Assembly (NCBI RefSeq): GCF_003574625.1
Contig: NZ_QNUJ01000007.1
Span: 248,001 to 312,000 of the forward strand
Length of the DNA stretch: 64,000 nt
Source: Shinella zoogloeoides
GTDB taxonomy: Bacteria > Pseudomonadota > Alphaproteobacteria > Rhizobiales > Rhizobiaceae
Direction of reading: 5' to 3'
How positions within the stretch are numbered: position 1 is the stretch's first letter; each line of letters begins with the position of its first letter. Positions 38,854 through 47,934 of the stretch are shown here, piece by piece. The notes below the pieces were generated by a model. It had not been told where the DNA came from. It saw nothing but the letters and a program-made list of their open reading frames with translations, and ran no database searches. A program made the position numbers and the translations under genes.

Positions 38854-39735
38854 CTACTTGAGGAAGCCCGGGCCGGAGCCGACGATCCTGTCGTCGATCT
38901 CGCCGATCGCCTGCTTGTCCTTGCCGTCATAGTCGAGCGATTTCAGGATGTGGCGGATGAGGTTGATGCGCGCACGGCGCTTGTCGTTGGCGCGGATCAC
39001 GGTCCAGGGCGCGTTGTCCGTGTGCGTTTCCTTCAGCATGCGGTCGCGCTTTTCCGAATAGTCGCCCCATTTGTTGAGCGCGGCGATGTCCATCGGCGAC
39101 AGCTTCCAGATCTTCAGCGGGTCGTGCCGGCGGTCGTGGAAGCGCTTGAGCTGCATCTCGCGGCCGATATCCAGCCAGAACTTGAAGAGATGGATGCCCT
39201 CCGAGACGATCATCTTCTCGAAGCGCGGCGTCTCCTTGAGGAATTTCTCGTACTGCTCGGGCGTGCAGAAGCCCATGACCGGCTCGACGCCTGCCCGGTT
39301 GTACCAGGAGCGGTCGAAGAGCACGAATTCGCCGGTCGTCGGGAAGGTCGCGACATAGCGCTGATAGTACCACTGGCCCTGCTCGGTGCCGGTCGGCTTG
39401 GTCAGCGCCACGACGCGCGCCGAGCGCGGGTTCATGTAGGAGGTGGTGGCGTGGATGACGCCGCCCTTGCCGGCCGCGTCCCGCCCCTCGAAGACGGCCA
39501 TGATGCGCTTGCCGGTCTTCTGCTGCCAGAACTGCACCTTGACCAGTTCGATCTGCAGGAGCTTCAGCAGCCGCTCGTATTCCTTGTTGTCGAGCTTCTT
39601 GTCATAGGGATAGTCCCCCGAGCCGAAGGCCTTGTCGTCGATCCAGCCGGGCAGGACGGGATCGTCGATATCGAACACGCGCTTCTTGTCGTGGATGTCG
39701 AGTTCCACGGCCCGGCTTTCGGCCTTTTCCGCCAT
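38854..39735 (-). CDS. ppk2: Polyphosphate kinase 2 (PPK2 class I)
   Basis: Transfers phosphate between polyphosphate and nucleoside diphosphates. 293 residues with one PPK2 domain: Walker [12 protein letters not shown] (about 82-92), lid-region [12 protein letters not shown] and Walker [11 protein letters not shown] near 140. Single-domain length and sequence fit class I (NDP phosphorylating) enzymes. ATG 39735 follows AAGGAGCAGACG; a longer frame to 39792 is less likely. It is divergent from phoR, placing polyphosphate use next to the Pho regulon. Confidence 0.92.
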   Translation of the reverse strand: MAEKAESRAVELDIHDKKRVFDIDDPVLPGWIDDKAFGSGDYPYDKKLDNKEYERLLKLLQIELVKVQFWQQKTGKRIMAVFEGRDAAGKGGVIHATTSYMNPRSARVVALTKPTGTEQGQWYYQRYVATFPTTGEFVLFDRSWYNRAGVEPVMGFCTPEQYEKFLKETPRFEKMIVSEGIHLFKFWLDIGREMQLKRFHDRRHDPLKIWKLSPMDIAALNKWGDYSEKRDRMLKETHTDNAPWTVIRANDKRRARINLIRHILKSLDYDGKDKQAIGEIDDRIVGSGPGFLK

Positions 39736-39879
39736 CGTCTGCTCCTTGAATGTCGGTTCGCGGCAGGTGGCCGCTTCGGCGAAGGTGGCCACAACCGCAT
39801 TGCGAATTCAAGCCGGCCGTGAAAAACATGTCATGAAGCCGCGCTATCCATGGAGAATCATGGAGGCGTGGAGGCTACG

Positions 39880-41169
39880 ATGCTTGCAAGGGAATGGGTG
39901 GTCGTGACGGATCAGCGCACGGGCCTCGGATGGCTGGCGACGCAACTGTGGGGCGAACGCGTTCTCATTGCCTCCGCCGTCTTCGTCGGCTTCATGATGT
40001 GGCTTGCAGGCCTGCATCTCGGCTGGGTGTCCTTCGCGGTGCTGCTCCTCGTCATCGCCGGATTGCTGCGGATGGAGCGCCGCGCCGTCGAGGCAGGCCG
40101 TCGCACGATGGCGGTTGCGCCGGCCGCGCCGGTCGTGGAGGTGGCCCCGCCGGCGGAAGATCTCACCCCCATCTCGGCCGTCCTCGGCGCGCTCGACGCG
40201 CCGGCGCTTCTCCTTTCCGCCCGCGAGACCGTGAAGCTGCAGAACCGTGCCGCCGAGGCGATCTTCGGGCAGATTCCGCAGGGCAGCGACCTTGCCGGCC
40301 GCATCCGCGCACCCAGCATCCTCGATATGGTGCGCGATGCTATCGGCTCCGGCCAGCCGCGCGAGACCGAGCATGCCGAGCGTCTTCCCTCCGAAACGGT
40401 CTATGTCGTGCGCGTCGCCCCGCTTGCCGGCCCCACCACCGAGCCGCTCTGGCTGCTGACCTTCCGCGACGTCTCGCAGGCTCGCCGTATCGACCGCATG
40501 CGCTCCGACTTCATCGCCAATGCCAGCCACGAGCTGCGCACGCCGCTCGCTTCGCTGCGCGGCTTCATCGAGACGCTGCAGGGCCCGGCGAGGAACGACC
40601 TCAAGGCGCATGAGCGCTTCCTTACCATCATGCACGAGCAGGCGACGCGCATGAGCCGCCTCGTCGACGACCTGCTCTCGCTTTCCCGCCTGGAACTGCG
40701 CTCGAACCTCGCGCCCGACCAGACGGTGGACCTCGTGCCGCTGCTCGGCCATGTCCGCGACAGCCTGCAGCCGCTCGCGAGCGACCTCGGCGTCGAGATC
40801 GCGCTCGACCTGCCGGCGCATCCCGTGACCGTTGCCGGCGACCGCGACGAGTTGGTCGAGGTCTTCGAGAACCTTCTCGAAAATGCCTGCAAATACGGCC
40901 AGGAAGGCAAGCGGGTGGACGTGGCGCTGTCGGGCGGGGAGGGCGCGCCCGCCGAGCTTTCCGTCACCGACTACGGCCCCGGCATCCCGCCCGAGCATGT
41001 GCCGCGCATCACCGAGCGTTTCTACCGGGTCAATGTGGAGGCGAGCCGTTCCAAGAAGGGCACGGGCCTCGGGCTTGCCATCGTCAAGCACATCCTCACC
41101 CGCCACAAGGCGCGCCTCGTGGTGAAGTCCGAGGTGGGCAAGGGAACGGTCTTTACCGTCAAATTCTGA
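39880..41169 (+). CDS. phoR: Phosphate regulon sensor kinase PhoR
   Basis: 429 residues. Two membrane helices occur near the N-terminus (LIASAVFVGFMMWLAGLHL and VSFAVLLLVIAGLL), followed by a PAS-like region (about 95-200). The HisKA motif ASHELRTPLASL has phosphoacceptor His217, and the ATPase motifs are NLLENACKYG, DYGPGIP and KGTGLGLAI. The minimal periplasmic part is typical of PhoR, which senses through PstSCAB-PhoU. ATG 39880 has GGAGG five bases upstream; ATG 39850 is an in-frame alternative. It precedes pstS by 189 bases. Confidence 0.9.
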   Translation: MLAREWVVVTDQRTGLGWLATQLWGERVLIASAVFVGFMMWLAGLHLGWVSFAVLLLVIAGLLRMERRAVEAGRRTMAVAPAAPVVEVAPPAEDLTPISAVLGALDAPALLLSARETVKLQNRAAEAIFGQIPQGSDLAGRIRAPSILDMVRDAIGSGQPRETEHAERLPSETVYVVRVAPLAGPTTEPLWLLTFRDVSQARRIDRMRSDFIANASHELRTPLASLRGFIETLQGPARNDLKAHERFLTIMHEQATRMSRLVDDLLSLSRLELRSNLAPDQTVDLVPLLGHVRDSLQPLASDLGVEIALDLPAHPVTVAGDRDELVEVFENLLENACKYGQEGKRVDVALSGGEGAPAELSVTDYGPGIPPEHVPRITERFYRVNVEASRSKKGTGLGLAIVKHILTRHKARLVVKSEVGKGTVFTVKF

Positions 41170-41230
41170 CACAAAGGACGGCGCGTTCGTCTTTTTGTCG
41201 GAAATATTCTAGTATTTTCAGATATTTAGC

Positions 41231-41263
41231 TTGTCACAAATGTTTCGTCAAAGTGACATAAAA
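41231..41263 (+). promoter_or_regulatory. Pho box (PhoB binding site) upstream of pstS
   Basis: Successive 11-base units TTGTCACAAAT, GTTTCGTCAAA and GTGACATAAAA resemble the tandem direct repeats of Pho boxes (CTGTCATANA-like). The site is about 96-128 bases ahead of the pstS ATG in the phoR-pstS gap, the expected place for PhoB activation. Confidence 0.6.
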
Positions 41264-41358
41264 GGGATGGCGATCGGGGTTTAGAGAAGGGCCGCCGGTC
41301 AACGGCAGAGAGCGCGAACCGCGCGCTTCCAACACACGTCCTCTTCGGGAGAACCCAG

Positions 41359-42393
41359 ATGAAATCTCTTAAGCTCACTGTCGCGGCGCTCGTTGCCTCC
41401 GCAGCCTTCGCCGGCGTTGCCGTTGCGCGCGACCAGATCCAGATCGCCGGCTCGTCCACCGTTCTTCCTTACGCCAAGATCGTCGCCGAATCGTTCGGCG
41501 AAACCTATCCGGACTTCAAGACGCCGATCGTCGAATCCGGCGGCACCGGCGGCGGCCTCAAGGAATTCTGCAAGGGCGTCGGCCCGGACACCATCGACAT
41601 CGCCAATGCGTCGCGCCCGATGAAGGGCAGCGAAGTCGAGGCCTGCAAGGCTGCCGGCGTCACCGAGATCCAGGAAGTCAAGATCGGCTATGACGGCATC
41701 GTCTTCGCCACCGACAGCGGCAATGCCGACCTGAAGCTCGAGCCGAAGGACGTCTACCTGGCGCTCGCCGCCGAAGTCGTCGTCGACGGCAAGCTCGTCG
41801 CCAACCCCTACAAGAAGTGGTCGGAAGTCAACAAGGACCTGCCGGACGTCGAGATCGCCGCTTACATCCCGGGCGAAAAGCACGGCACGCGTGAAGTCTT
41901 CGACGAGAAGATGCTGGCTGCCGGCTGCGAAGCCACCGGCGCTGCCGAAGTGATCAAGGCCGCCGTTGCCGACAAGGACGAGCAGCACGCCAAGTGCATC
42001 GCCGTTCGCAAGGATGGCCTGGCTGTCGACATCGACGGCGACTACACCGAAACGCTCGCCCGCATCTCCGCCAACAAGTCCGGCATCGGCGTCTTCGGCC
42101 TGTCCTTCTACGAAAACAACGCCGACAAGCTGAAGGTCGCGACCGTCAGCGGCATCGTTCCCTCGACCGAGACGATCGCTTCCGGCGAATACCCGGTTTC
42201 CCGCCCGCTGTTCTTCTACGTCAAGAAGGCGCATCTCGGCGTCATCCCGGGCCTGAAGGAATATGTCGAGTTCTTCACGAACGACGACATGATCGGCCCG
42301 GACTCCCCGCTGGCTGAATACGGCCTCGTCCCGGCTCCCGATGCCGAGCGCGACACCGTTCGCAAGGCCTTCGCCGACGGCAAGATCATGTAA
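41359..42393 (+). CDS. pstS: Phosphate ABC transporter, periplasmic binding protein PstS
   Basis: 344 residues with a Sec signal peptide (MKSLKLTVAALVASAAFAGV, cleaved near VAVA-RDQ). Phosphate-binding elements are IQIAGSSTVLPYAK, ESGGTGGGLKEFCKG, NASRPMKGSE and the PGEKHGTREVF region. It captures phosphate for the PstCAB importer and feeds the PhoR/PhoU signal. Codon choice is strongly biased, as expected for a highly expressed gene. A strong 12-bp stem-loop separates it from pstC. Confidence 0.96.
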   Translation: MKSLKLTVAALVASAAFAGVAVARDQIQIAGSSTVLPYAKIVAESFGETYPDFKTPIVESGGTGGGLKEFCKGVGPDTIDIANASRPMKGSEVEACKAAGVTEIQEVKIGYDGIVFATDSGNADLKLEPKDVYLALAAEVVVDGKLVANPYKKWSEVNKDLPDVEIAAYIPGEKHGTREVFDEKMLAAGCEATGAAEVIKAAVADKDEQHAKCIAVRKDGLAVDIDGDYTETLARISANKSGIGVFGLSFYENNADKLKVATVSGIVPSTETIASGEYPVSRPLFFYVKKAHLGVIPGLKEYVEFFTNDDMIGPDSPLAEYGLVPAPDAERDTVRKAFADGKIM

Positions 42394-42401
42394 TGACTTT
42401 A

Positions 42402-42429
42402 GCGGGCGCGGTCTCAAGACCGCGCCCGC
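42402..42429 (+). other. Intercistronic stem-loop between pstS and pstC
   Basis: GCGGGCGCGGTC-TCAA-GACCGCGCCCGC is a perfect 12-bp stem starting 8 bases after the pstS stop. There is no T-run after it. Such hairpins after binding-protein genes often stabilise the upstream mRNA or attenuate readthrough, giving more PstS than PstCAB. Confidence 0.75.
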
Positions 42430-42546
42430 CGCTCTCTTCCGGGCGGCGACGCCCAGTCATGGTCTTCGACCGGGAATGGGGCGCCTGTCGAACCTTGCGA
42501 CACACAGAATGACTGCGCGGATGATCTCGCCGGGGGAATTTCCGAA

Positions 42547-44031
42547 ATGAGTATTTCCATACTATTGCTTATCGTCGCCGTGATCGGCGTGGCGGGCTAT
42601 CTGGCGGGCAGCTGGCGCGCCAATGCGCTTGCCGGCGGCAAGTCCTCCAGCCTGCATTCGCGGCCGGGCTACTACGGCGCCTTCGTCGCCATCTGGTCCA
42701 TGCTGCCGGCGGTCATCGTGCTGCTGGTCTGGATCATCGCGAGCCCGATCTATATCGGCTCGACCGTCCGCGCCGGCTTCCCCGACGAGGTGAAGGCCGA
42801 GCCGCAGGCGACGCAGAACCTCAACTACAACATGATCGGCGCCATCGCCCGCGGCTTCAGGCTGCTTTCGGTGGAAGAGCGCCAGGCGGTGTTCGCCGAC
42901 GCCGCGACCGCCCGCACGGTGCTCGCCGGCAAGGGCGTGCCGCTGGCGGCCGATCCCGCGCCCTACATGCTGAAGTCCGCCGACGACCTCAACCGCATGA
43001 CCACGACCAGCAGCACCATCCTGTCGGCCCTCGTCATGCTTTCGGCCCTTGTCGGCGCCTTCCTCTCCTACCGCGCCATCGCGCCGCGTTTCCGCGCCCG
43101 CAATCGCGTCGAGGGCGTGATGCTGGCGGCCCTGATCGGCGCCTCCTCCATCGCCATCCTGACGACGATCGGCATCGTCGCCTCGATGCTGACGGAGGCC
43201 ACCCACTTCTTCAACATGGTTCCGGCCTGGGAGTTCTTCTTCGGCACGGTCTGGGATCCGCGCTTCGCCGCGGCGGGCGCGACGGCCTCTTCCGGCCAGT
43301 TCGGCCTGCTTCCGCTGCTCGCCGGCACGCTCTATATCGGCTTCGTCGCCATGCTGGTCGCAGTGCCGGTCGGCCTCTTCGCCGCCATCTACATGTCGGA
43401 ATATGCCTCGCGCACCGTCCGCTCGGTCGCAAAGCCCCTGCTCGAAGTGCTCGCCGGCATCCCGACCATCGTCTACGGCTTCTTCGCCCTCATCACGGTC
43501 GGCCCGTTCCTGCGCGATATCTCCGCCCAGCTCAACGGCCTCGTCACGGGCAATTACTCGAACTTCATCCAGGCGCAGAGCGTCCTGACCGCCGGCTTCG
43601 TCATGGGCATCATGCTGATCCCCTACGTCTCCTCGCTGTCGGACGACATCATCACCGCCGTACCGCGGGCGCTGCGTGACGGTTCGCTCGGCCTCGGCGC
43701 CACGCGCTCCGAAACGATCAAGCGCGTCATCCTGCCGGCGGCCCTGCCGGGCATCGTCGGCGCGCTGCTGATGACGGCCTCGCGCGCCATCGGCGAGACC
43801 ATGATCGTGGTGCTCGCCGCGGGCGTCGCCGCCCGCATGCAGATCAATCCCTTCGAGCCGATGACGACCGTGACGGTCAAGATCGTCAACCAGCTGACGG
43901 GCGACCTCGAATTCACCTCGCCGCAGACGCTGGTGGCCTTCGCGCTCGGCATCACGCTCTTCGTCATCACGCTTTGCCTCAACATCTACGCCCTTTACAT
44001 CGTGCGCAAATACCGGGAGCAGTACGAATGA
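42547..44031 (+). CDS. pstC: Phosphate ABC transporter permease PstC
   Basis: 494 residues, longer than the about 310-residue E. coli protein because of an N-terminal extension with its own membrane helices (about 1-20, 35-60 and a loop to about 150). The BPD_transp_1 permease core is C-terminal, with the EAA loop LRDGSLGLGATRSETIKRVILPAALPG split across the usual signature. Long PstC is common in alphaproteobacteria. Overlaps pstA by four bases (ATGA). Confidence 0.94.
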   Translation: MSISILLLIVAVIGVAGYLAGSWRANALAGGKSSSLHSRPGYYGAFVAIWSMLPAVIVLLVWIIASPIYIGSTVRAGFPDEVKAEPQATQNLNYNMIGAIARGFRLLSVEERQAVFADAATARTVLAGKGVPLAADPAPYMLKSADDLNRMTTTSSTILSALVMLSALVGAFLSYRAIAPRFRARNRVEGVMLAALIGASSIAILTTIGIVASMLTEATHFFNMVPAWEFFFGTVWDPRFAAAGATASSGQFGLLPLLAGTLYIGFVAMLVAVPVGLFAAIYMSEYASRTVRSVAKPLLEVLAGIPTIVYGFFALITVGPFLRDISAQLNGLVTGNYSNFIQAQSVLTAGFVMGIMLIPYVSSLSDDIITAVPRALRDGSLGLGATRSETIKRVILPAALPGIVGALLMTASRAIGETMIVVLAAGVAARMQINPFEPMTTVTVKIVNQLTGDLEFTSPQTLVAFALGITLFVITLCLNIYALYIVRKYREQYE

Positions 44032-45359
44032 GCCAGGTCTCCCCCATGTCCTCCACGAGCCCCGCCATCGGCGTCTCCGCCGCGCCCGAACGCCGCGATA
44101 TCGGCCTTCGCCGCCGCTATGCCGCCGAACGCCGCTTCCGCCTCTTCGGCATGGCCGCCATCGGTTTCGGCCTGCTCTTCCTCTTCCTCCTGCTGTTCTC
44201 GGTGGTCTCCAAAGGCTACACGGCGTTCCAGCAGTCGATGATCACGATCCCGGTCGAGTTCTCCGAGCAGATCATCGACAAGAACAACGAGCGCGCCACG
44301 AACCCGCAGAAGCTGGTCTCGGCCAATTACCCGGTCGTCGCCCGCAATGCGCTCGCCAAGGTCCTCGGCGTCAGCGAGGACGACCGCGCCGGCCTGAAGG
44401 CCGTCAACGGCATGATCTCGGACAGCGTCCGCGTCCAGTTCCGCAACCTCGTCACCGCCGATCCTTCCATCATCGGCACGACGCAGACCGTGACCTTCCT
44501 CGCCCACGGCGATCTCGACTCGGCCTTCAAGGGCCAGATCGACCTCTCCGTGCCGGAAAACAACCGCAAGGTCTCCGACAAGCAGGTCGGCTGGATGAAC
44601 ACGCTTGCCGAAAGCGGCGCGCTCTCCAAGCACTTCAACACCGGCCTCTTCGTCAACGGCGCATCGAGCCGTCCGGAAGCCGCCGGCGTCGGCGTCGCAC
44701 TCGTCGGCTCGCTCTACATGATGCTGATCGTGCTCGTGCTGTCGCTGCCCATCGGCGTCGCCGCCTCGATCTATCTGGAAGAGTTCGCGCCGAAGAACCG
44801 CTTCACGGACCTCATCGAGGTGAACATCAACAACCTCGCGGCCGTGCCGTCCATCGTCTACGGTCTGCTCGGCCTTGCCGTCTTCGTCAACTTCGCGGGC
44901 TTCCCGCGCTCGGCGGCCCTCGTCGGTGGCCTGGTGCTGACGCTGATGACGCTGCCGACGATCATCATCGCGACCCGCGCGGCGCTGAAGGCCGTGCCCC
45001 CGTCGATCCGCTCGGCGGCGCTGGGCCTCGGCGCCTCGAAGATGCAGACCGTGTTCCACCACGTCCTGCCGCTCGCCATGCCCGGCATCCTGACGGGCAC
45101 GATTATCGGCCTTGCCCACGCGCTGGGCGAGACCGCGCCGCTTCTCCTCATCGGCATGGTCGCCTTCGTCGCCGACGTCCCGGCAACGCCCCTCGATCCG
45201 TCGACGGCGCTTCCGGTGCAGATCTACATGTGGGCGAACGAGGCCGAGCGCGCCTTCGTGGAGCGCACGTCGGGAGCCATCATCGTGCTCCTCATCTTCC
45301 TCATCCTCATGAACGTCGGCGCCATCCTGCTGCGCCGCCGCTTCGAACGGCGCTGGTAG
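44028..45359 (+). CDS. pstA: Phosphate ABC transporter permease PstA
   Basis: 443 residues. A cytoplasmic N-terminus is followed by a membrane helix ([20 protein letters not shown]), a large extracytoplasmic loop (about 70-220) and a permease core. The EAA-type motif is [20 protein letters not shown], and [15 protein letters not shown] is the following conserved helix. It pairs with PstC to form the channel. Start ATG 44028 lies in the pstC stop overlap; the frame is open upstream but those codons belong to pstC. pstB follows 13 bases later. Confidence 0.94.
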   Translation: MSQVSPMSSTSPAIGVSAAPERRDIGLRRRYAAERRFRLFGMAAIGFGLLFLFLLLFSVVSKGYTAFQQSMITIPVEFSEQIIDKNNERATNPQKLVSANYPVVARNALAKVLGVSEDDRAGLKAVNGMISDSVRVQFRNLVTADPSIIGTTQTVTFLAHGDLDSAFKGQIDLSVPENNRKVSDKQVGWMNTLAESGALSKHFNTGLFVNGASSRPEAAGVGVALVGSLYMMLIVLVLSLPIGVAASIYLEEFAPKNRFTDLIEVNINNLAAVPSIVYGLLGLAVFVNFAGFPRSAALVGGLVLTLMTLPTIIIATRAALKAVPPSIRSAALGLGASKMQTVFHHVLPLAMPGILTGTIIGLAHALGETAPLLLIGMVAFVADVPATPLDPSTALPVQIYMWANEAERAFVERTSGAIIVLLIFLILMNVGAILLRRRFERRW

Positions 45360-45372
45360 AAGGACCGATCCT

Positions 45373-46188
45373 ATGAACATGATGTCAGAAGCAGCAGTCG
45401 AGAAAGCGCTGGACAAGAAAATGAACGACATTTCCTACAAGATGATCGGCAAGGACGTCTCGGTCTATTACGGCGAGAAGCGCGCCCTCTACGACGTCAA
45501 CCTCAATGTCCGCGAGAACACCGTCACCGCCCTCATCGGCCCGTCGGGCTGCGGCAAGTCGACGTTCCTGCGCACGCTGAACCGCATGAACGATACCATC
45601 GACGGCTGCCGCGTCACCGGCCGCATCACGCTCGACACGGACGATATCTACGATCCGAACATCGACGTGGTGGAGCTGCGCGCCCGCGTCGGCATGGTCT
45701 TCCAGAAGCCGAACCCGTTCCCGAAGTCGATCTACGAGAACGTCGCCTACGGCCCGCGCATCCACGGCCTTGCGAAAGCCAAGGCCGACATGGACGCCAT
45801 CGTCGAGCAGAGCCTCCAGAAGGCGGGTCTGTGGAACGAGGTGAAGGACCGCCTGCACGAGAGCGGCACCGGCCTTTCCGGCGGCCAGCAGCAGCGCCTG
45901 TGCATCGCCCGCGCCGTCGCCGTCAGCCCGGAAGTCATCCTGATGGACGAGCCCTGCTCGGCGCTCGACCCCATCGCGACCGCCAAGGTCGAGGAGCTGA
46001 TCCACGAGCTGCGCGCCAACTTCACCATCGTCATCGTGACGCACTCCATGCAGCAGGCGGCCCGCGTCTCGCAGCGCACCGCCATGTTCCACCTCGGCAA
46101 CCTCGTCGAGGAGAACGACACCGACAAGATGTTCACCAACCCGGACGATCAGCGCACGCAGGACTACATCATGGGCCGCTTCGGCTGA
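45373..46188 (+). CDS. pstB: Phosphate ABC transporter ATP-binding protein PstB
   Basis: 271 residues. Walker [20 protein letters not shown], the Q-loop in [11 protein letters not shown], the signature [14 protein letters not shown], Walker [14 protein letters not shown] and the switch His in [15 protein letters not shown] are all present. It energises PstCA and takes part in PhoU-PhoR signalling. The N-terminus is about 15 residues longer than in E. coli. Followed by phoU after 50 bases. Confidence 0.97.
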   Translation: MNMMSEAAVEKALDKKMNDISYKMIGKDVSVYYGEKRALYDVNLNVRENTVTALIGPSGCGKSTFLRTLNRMNDTIDGCRVTGRITLDTDDIYDPNIDVVELRARVGMVFQKPNPFPKSIYENVAYGPRIHGLAKAKADMDAIVEQSLQKAGLWNEVKDRLHESGTGLSGGQQQRLCIARAVAVSPEVILMDEPCSALDPIATAKVEELIHELRANFTIVIVTHSMQQAARVSQRTAMFHLGNLVEENDTDKMFTNPDDQRTQDYIMGRFG

Positions 46189-46238
46189 CGTTCTCGTCGC
46201 CAAAGCCCCGAATGTCCGCGCGCATCAAGGATAAAGCC

Positions 46239-46967
46239 ATGACATCGACCCATATCGTCTCGATCTATGACGAAGAACTGAAGTACCTCTCCCGCCGCAT
46301 CTCCGAGATGGGCGGTACCGCCGAGCAGATGGTGTCCGAATCCGTCCGCGCCCTCGTCACCGCGGATGCGGCGCTGGCCCAGAAGGTCATCTCGGAAGAC
46401 GTGATCCTCGACAATGCCGAGCGCCAGATCAACGAGAAGGCCATCGTCACCATCGCCAAGCGCCAGCCGATGGCGGCGGACCTGCGCGAAATCATGGGCA
46501 CGATCCGCATCGCGGCCGAGCTGGAACGCGTCGGCGACCTCGGCAAGAACACCGCCAAGCGCGTCATCGCCGTGCAGAGCTCGGGCATGCCCCGCAAGCT
46601 CGCCCGCGGCCTGGAGCACCTGGCCGAGCTCGCCCTGATGCAGCTCAAGGAAGTGCTCGACGTCTTCGCCACCCGCTCGGTTGACAAGGCCAAGGCCATC
46701 CGCGAGCGCGACGACGAGATCGACGCGATCTACACCTCGCTGTTCCGCGAACTCCTGACCTATATGATGGAAGACCCGCGCAACATCACGCCCTGCACCC
46801 ATCTCCTGTTCTGCGCCAAGAACATCGAGCGCATCGGCGACCACGCGACCAACATCGCCGAAACCATCTATTACATGGCGACCGGCTCGCAGCCGGAAGG
46901 CGAGCGTCCGAAGGACGATACCTCGACCTCCGTCGTCGCCGCCGACGTTGCCGACGCCTCCGAGTAA
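46239..46967 (+). CDS. phoU: Phosphate-signalling regulator PhoU
   Basis: 242 residues comprising two three-helix PhoU repeats: EMGGTAEQMVSESVRALVTA with AAELERVGDLGKNTAKRV, and ALMQLKEVLDVFATRS with AKNIERIGDHATNIAETIYY. Each carries the E/DxxxD-type metal-binding pattern. It links PstB to PhoR and represses PhoB activity in high phosphate. ATG 46239 has AAGGA eight bases upstream; an in-frame ATG at 46212 is weaker. The C-terminal tail is acidic. Confidence 0.95.
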   Translation: MTSTHIVSIYDEELKYLSRRISEMGGTAEQMVSESVRALVTADAALAQKVISEDVILDNAERQINEKAIVTIAKRQPMAADLREIMGTIRIAAELERVGDLGKNTAKRVIAVQSSGMPRKLARGLEHLAELALMQLKEVLDVFATRSVDKAKAIRERDDEIDAIYTSLFRELLTYMMEDPRNITPCTHLLFCAKNIERIGDHATNIAETIYYMATGSQPEGERPKDDTSTSVVAADVADASE

Positions 46968-46985
46968 GCGAGTAGGGTTCGACAC

Positions 46986-47669
46986 ATGGTGCCCAGAATA
47001 GCCGTCGTCGAAGACGAGGAGGCGCTCAGCGTCCTCCTGCGCTACAACCTCGAAGCCGAGGGCTTCGAGGTCGACACGATCCTCTCCGGCGACGAGGCCG
47101 AGATGCGCCTGCAGGAGCGCATGCCGGACCTTCTCATCCTCGACTGGATGCTGCCCGGCGTTTCCGGCATCGAGCTCTGCCGGCGCCTGCGCCAGCGGCC
47201 CGAGACCGAGCGCCTGCCGATCATCATGCTGACGGCGCGCGGCGAGGAGAGCGAGCGCGTGCGCGGCCTTGCCACCGGCGCGGACGACTATGTGGTGAAG
47301 CCCTTCTCGACGCCGGAGCTGGTCGCCCGCGTGCGCGCCATGCTGCGCAGGGCCAAGCCCGAGGTCGTCTCGACGGTGCTGCGCTGCGGCGACATCGAGC
47401 TCGACCGCGACACGCACCGCGTCCACCGCCGCACCCGCGAAGTCCGCCTCGGCCCGACGGAATTCCGCCTCCTGGAATTCCTGATGACGTCGCCCGGCCG
47501 CGTCTTCTCGCGCTCGCAGCTCCTTGATGGCGTCTGGGGCCACGACATCTATGTCGACGAGCGTACCGTCGACGTCCATGTCGGCCGCCTGCGCAAGGCG
47601 CTCAACTTCGCCAATATGCAGGATGTCATCCGCACGGTCCGCGGTGCCGGCTACTCGCTGGAAACCTGA
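46986..47669 (+). CDS. phoB: Phosphate regulon response regulator PhoB
   Basis: OmpR-family regulator of 227 residues. The receiver (about 1-120) has Asp53 in LILDWMLPGVSG and the Lys in DDYVVKPFSTPEL. The winged-helix DNA-binding domain (about 135-225) contains LGPTEFRLLEFLM, QLLDGVWG and the recognition region ERTVDVHVGRLRKAL. It binds Pho boxes and closes the operon phoR-pstSCAB-phoU-phoB. The gap from phoU is 18 bases. Confidence 0.97.
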   Translation: MVPRIAVVEDEEALSVLLRYNLEAEGFEVDTILSGDEAEMRLQERMPDLLILDWMLPGVSGIELCRRLRQRPETERLPIIMLTARGEESERVRGLATGADDYVVKPFSTPELVARVRAMLRRAKPEVVSTVLRCGDIELDRDTHRVHRRTREVRLGPTEFRLLEFLMTSPGRVFSRSQLLDGVWGHDIYVDERTVDVHVGRLRKALNFANMQDVIRTVRGAGYSLET

Positions 47670-47699
47670 CCGGACGAACTTCCTCCCAAGGACGGAAAT

Positions 47700-47720
47700 G
47701 GGCCCTTCGGGGCCTGTTTG
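47700..47720 (+). terminator. Possible terminator after phoB
   Basis: GGCCC-TTCG-GGGCC is a 5-bp stem with a stable UUCG-type tetraloop (47701-47714), followed by TGTTTG. T-rich but interrupted, so moderate confidence. Bases 47725-47880 hold no gene; they contain a short CCTCGGC.../GCCGAGG palindrome typical of rhizobial spacer DNA. Confidence 0.5.
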
Positions 47721-47881
47721 CGTTTAGGGGGCTTCCGGCCAGTGCTTCTGGCAAAGCCCGAAACCCTCTCCTTCACTCGGGCCTGTCCCGAGCATCTGCA
47801 ACGTTTCTGTTTTCCGATGCGTTGGCAGATCCTCGGCACAAGGCCGAGGATGACGCTGACGGAGGAGCGAGGGCCGTCAAC

Positions 47882-47913
47882 AAAAAGGCCGGCGTTTCCG
47901 CCGGCCTCTTTTT
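47882..47913. terminator. Bidirectional terminator between phoB and the chemoreceptor gene
   Basis: GGCCGGCG-TTTC-CGCCGGCC is a perfect 8-bp stem flanked by AAAAA on the left and CTCTTTTTC on the right. It can end transcripts from both strands; it lies just past the stop of the minus-strand chemoreceptor gene. Confidence 0.85.
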
Positions 47914-47934
47914 CTTCATTCCTGTCGCCAGGTC

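Noticed and set aside
42402-42429. pstS hairpin as a simple terminator
   Set aside because: There is no T-run, and pstC, pstA and pstB follow in the same direction and must be expressed, so an mRNA-stability role is more likely.
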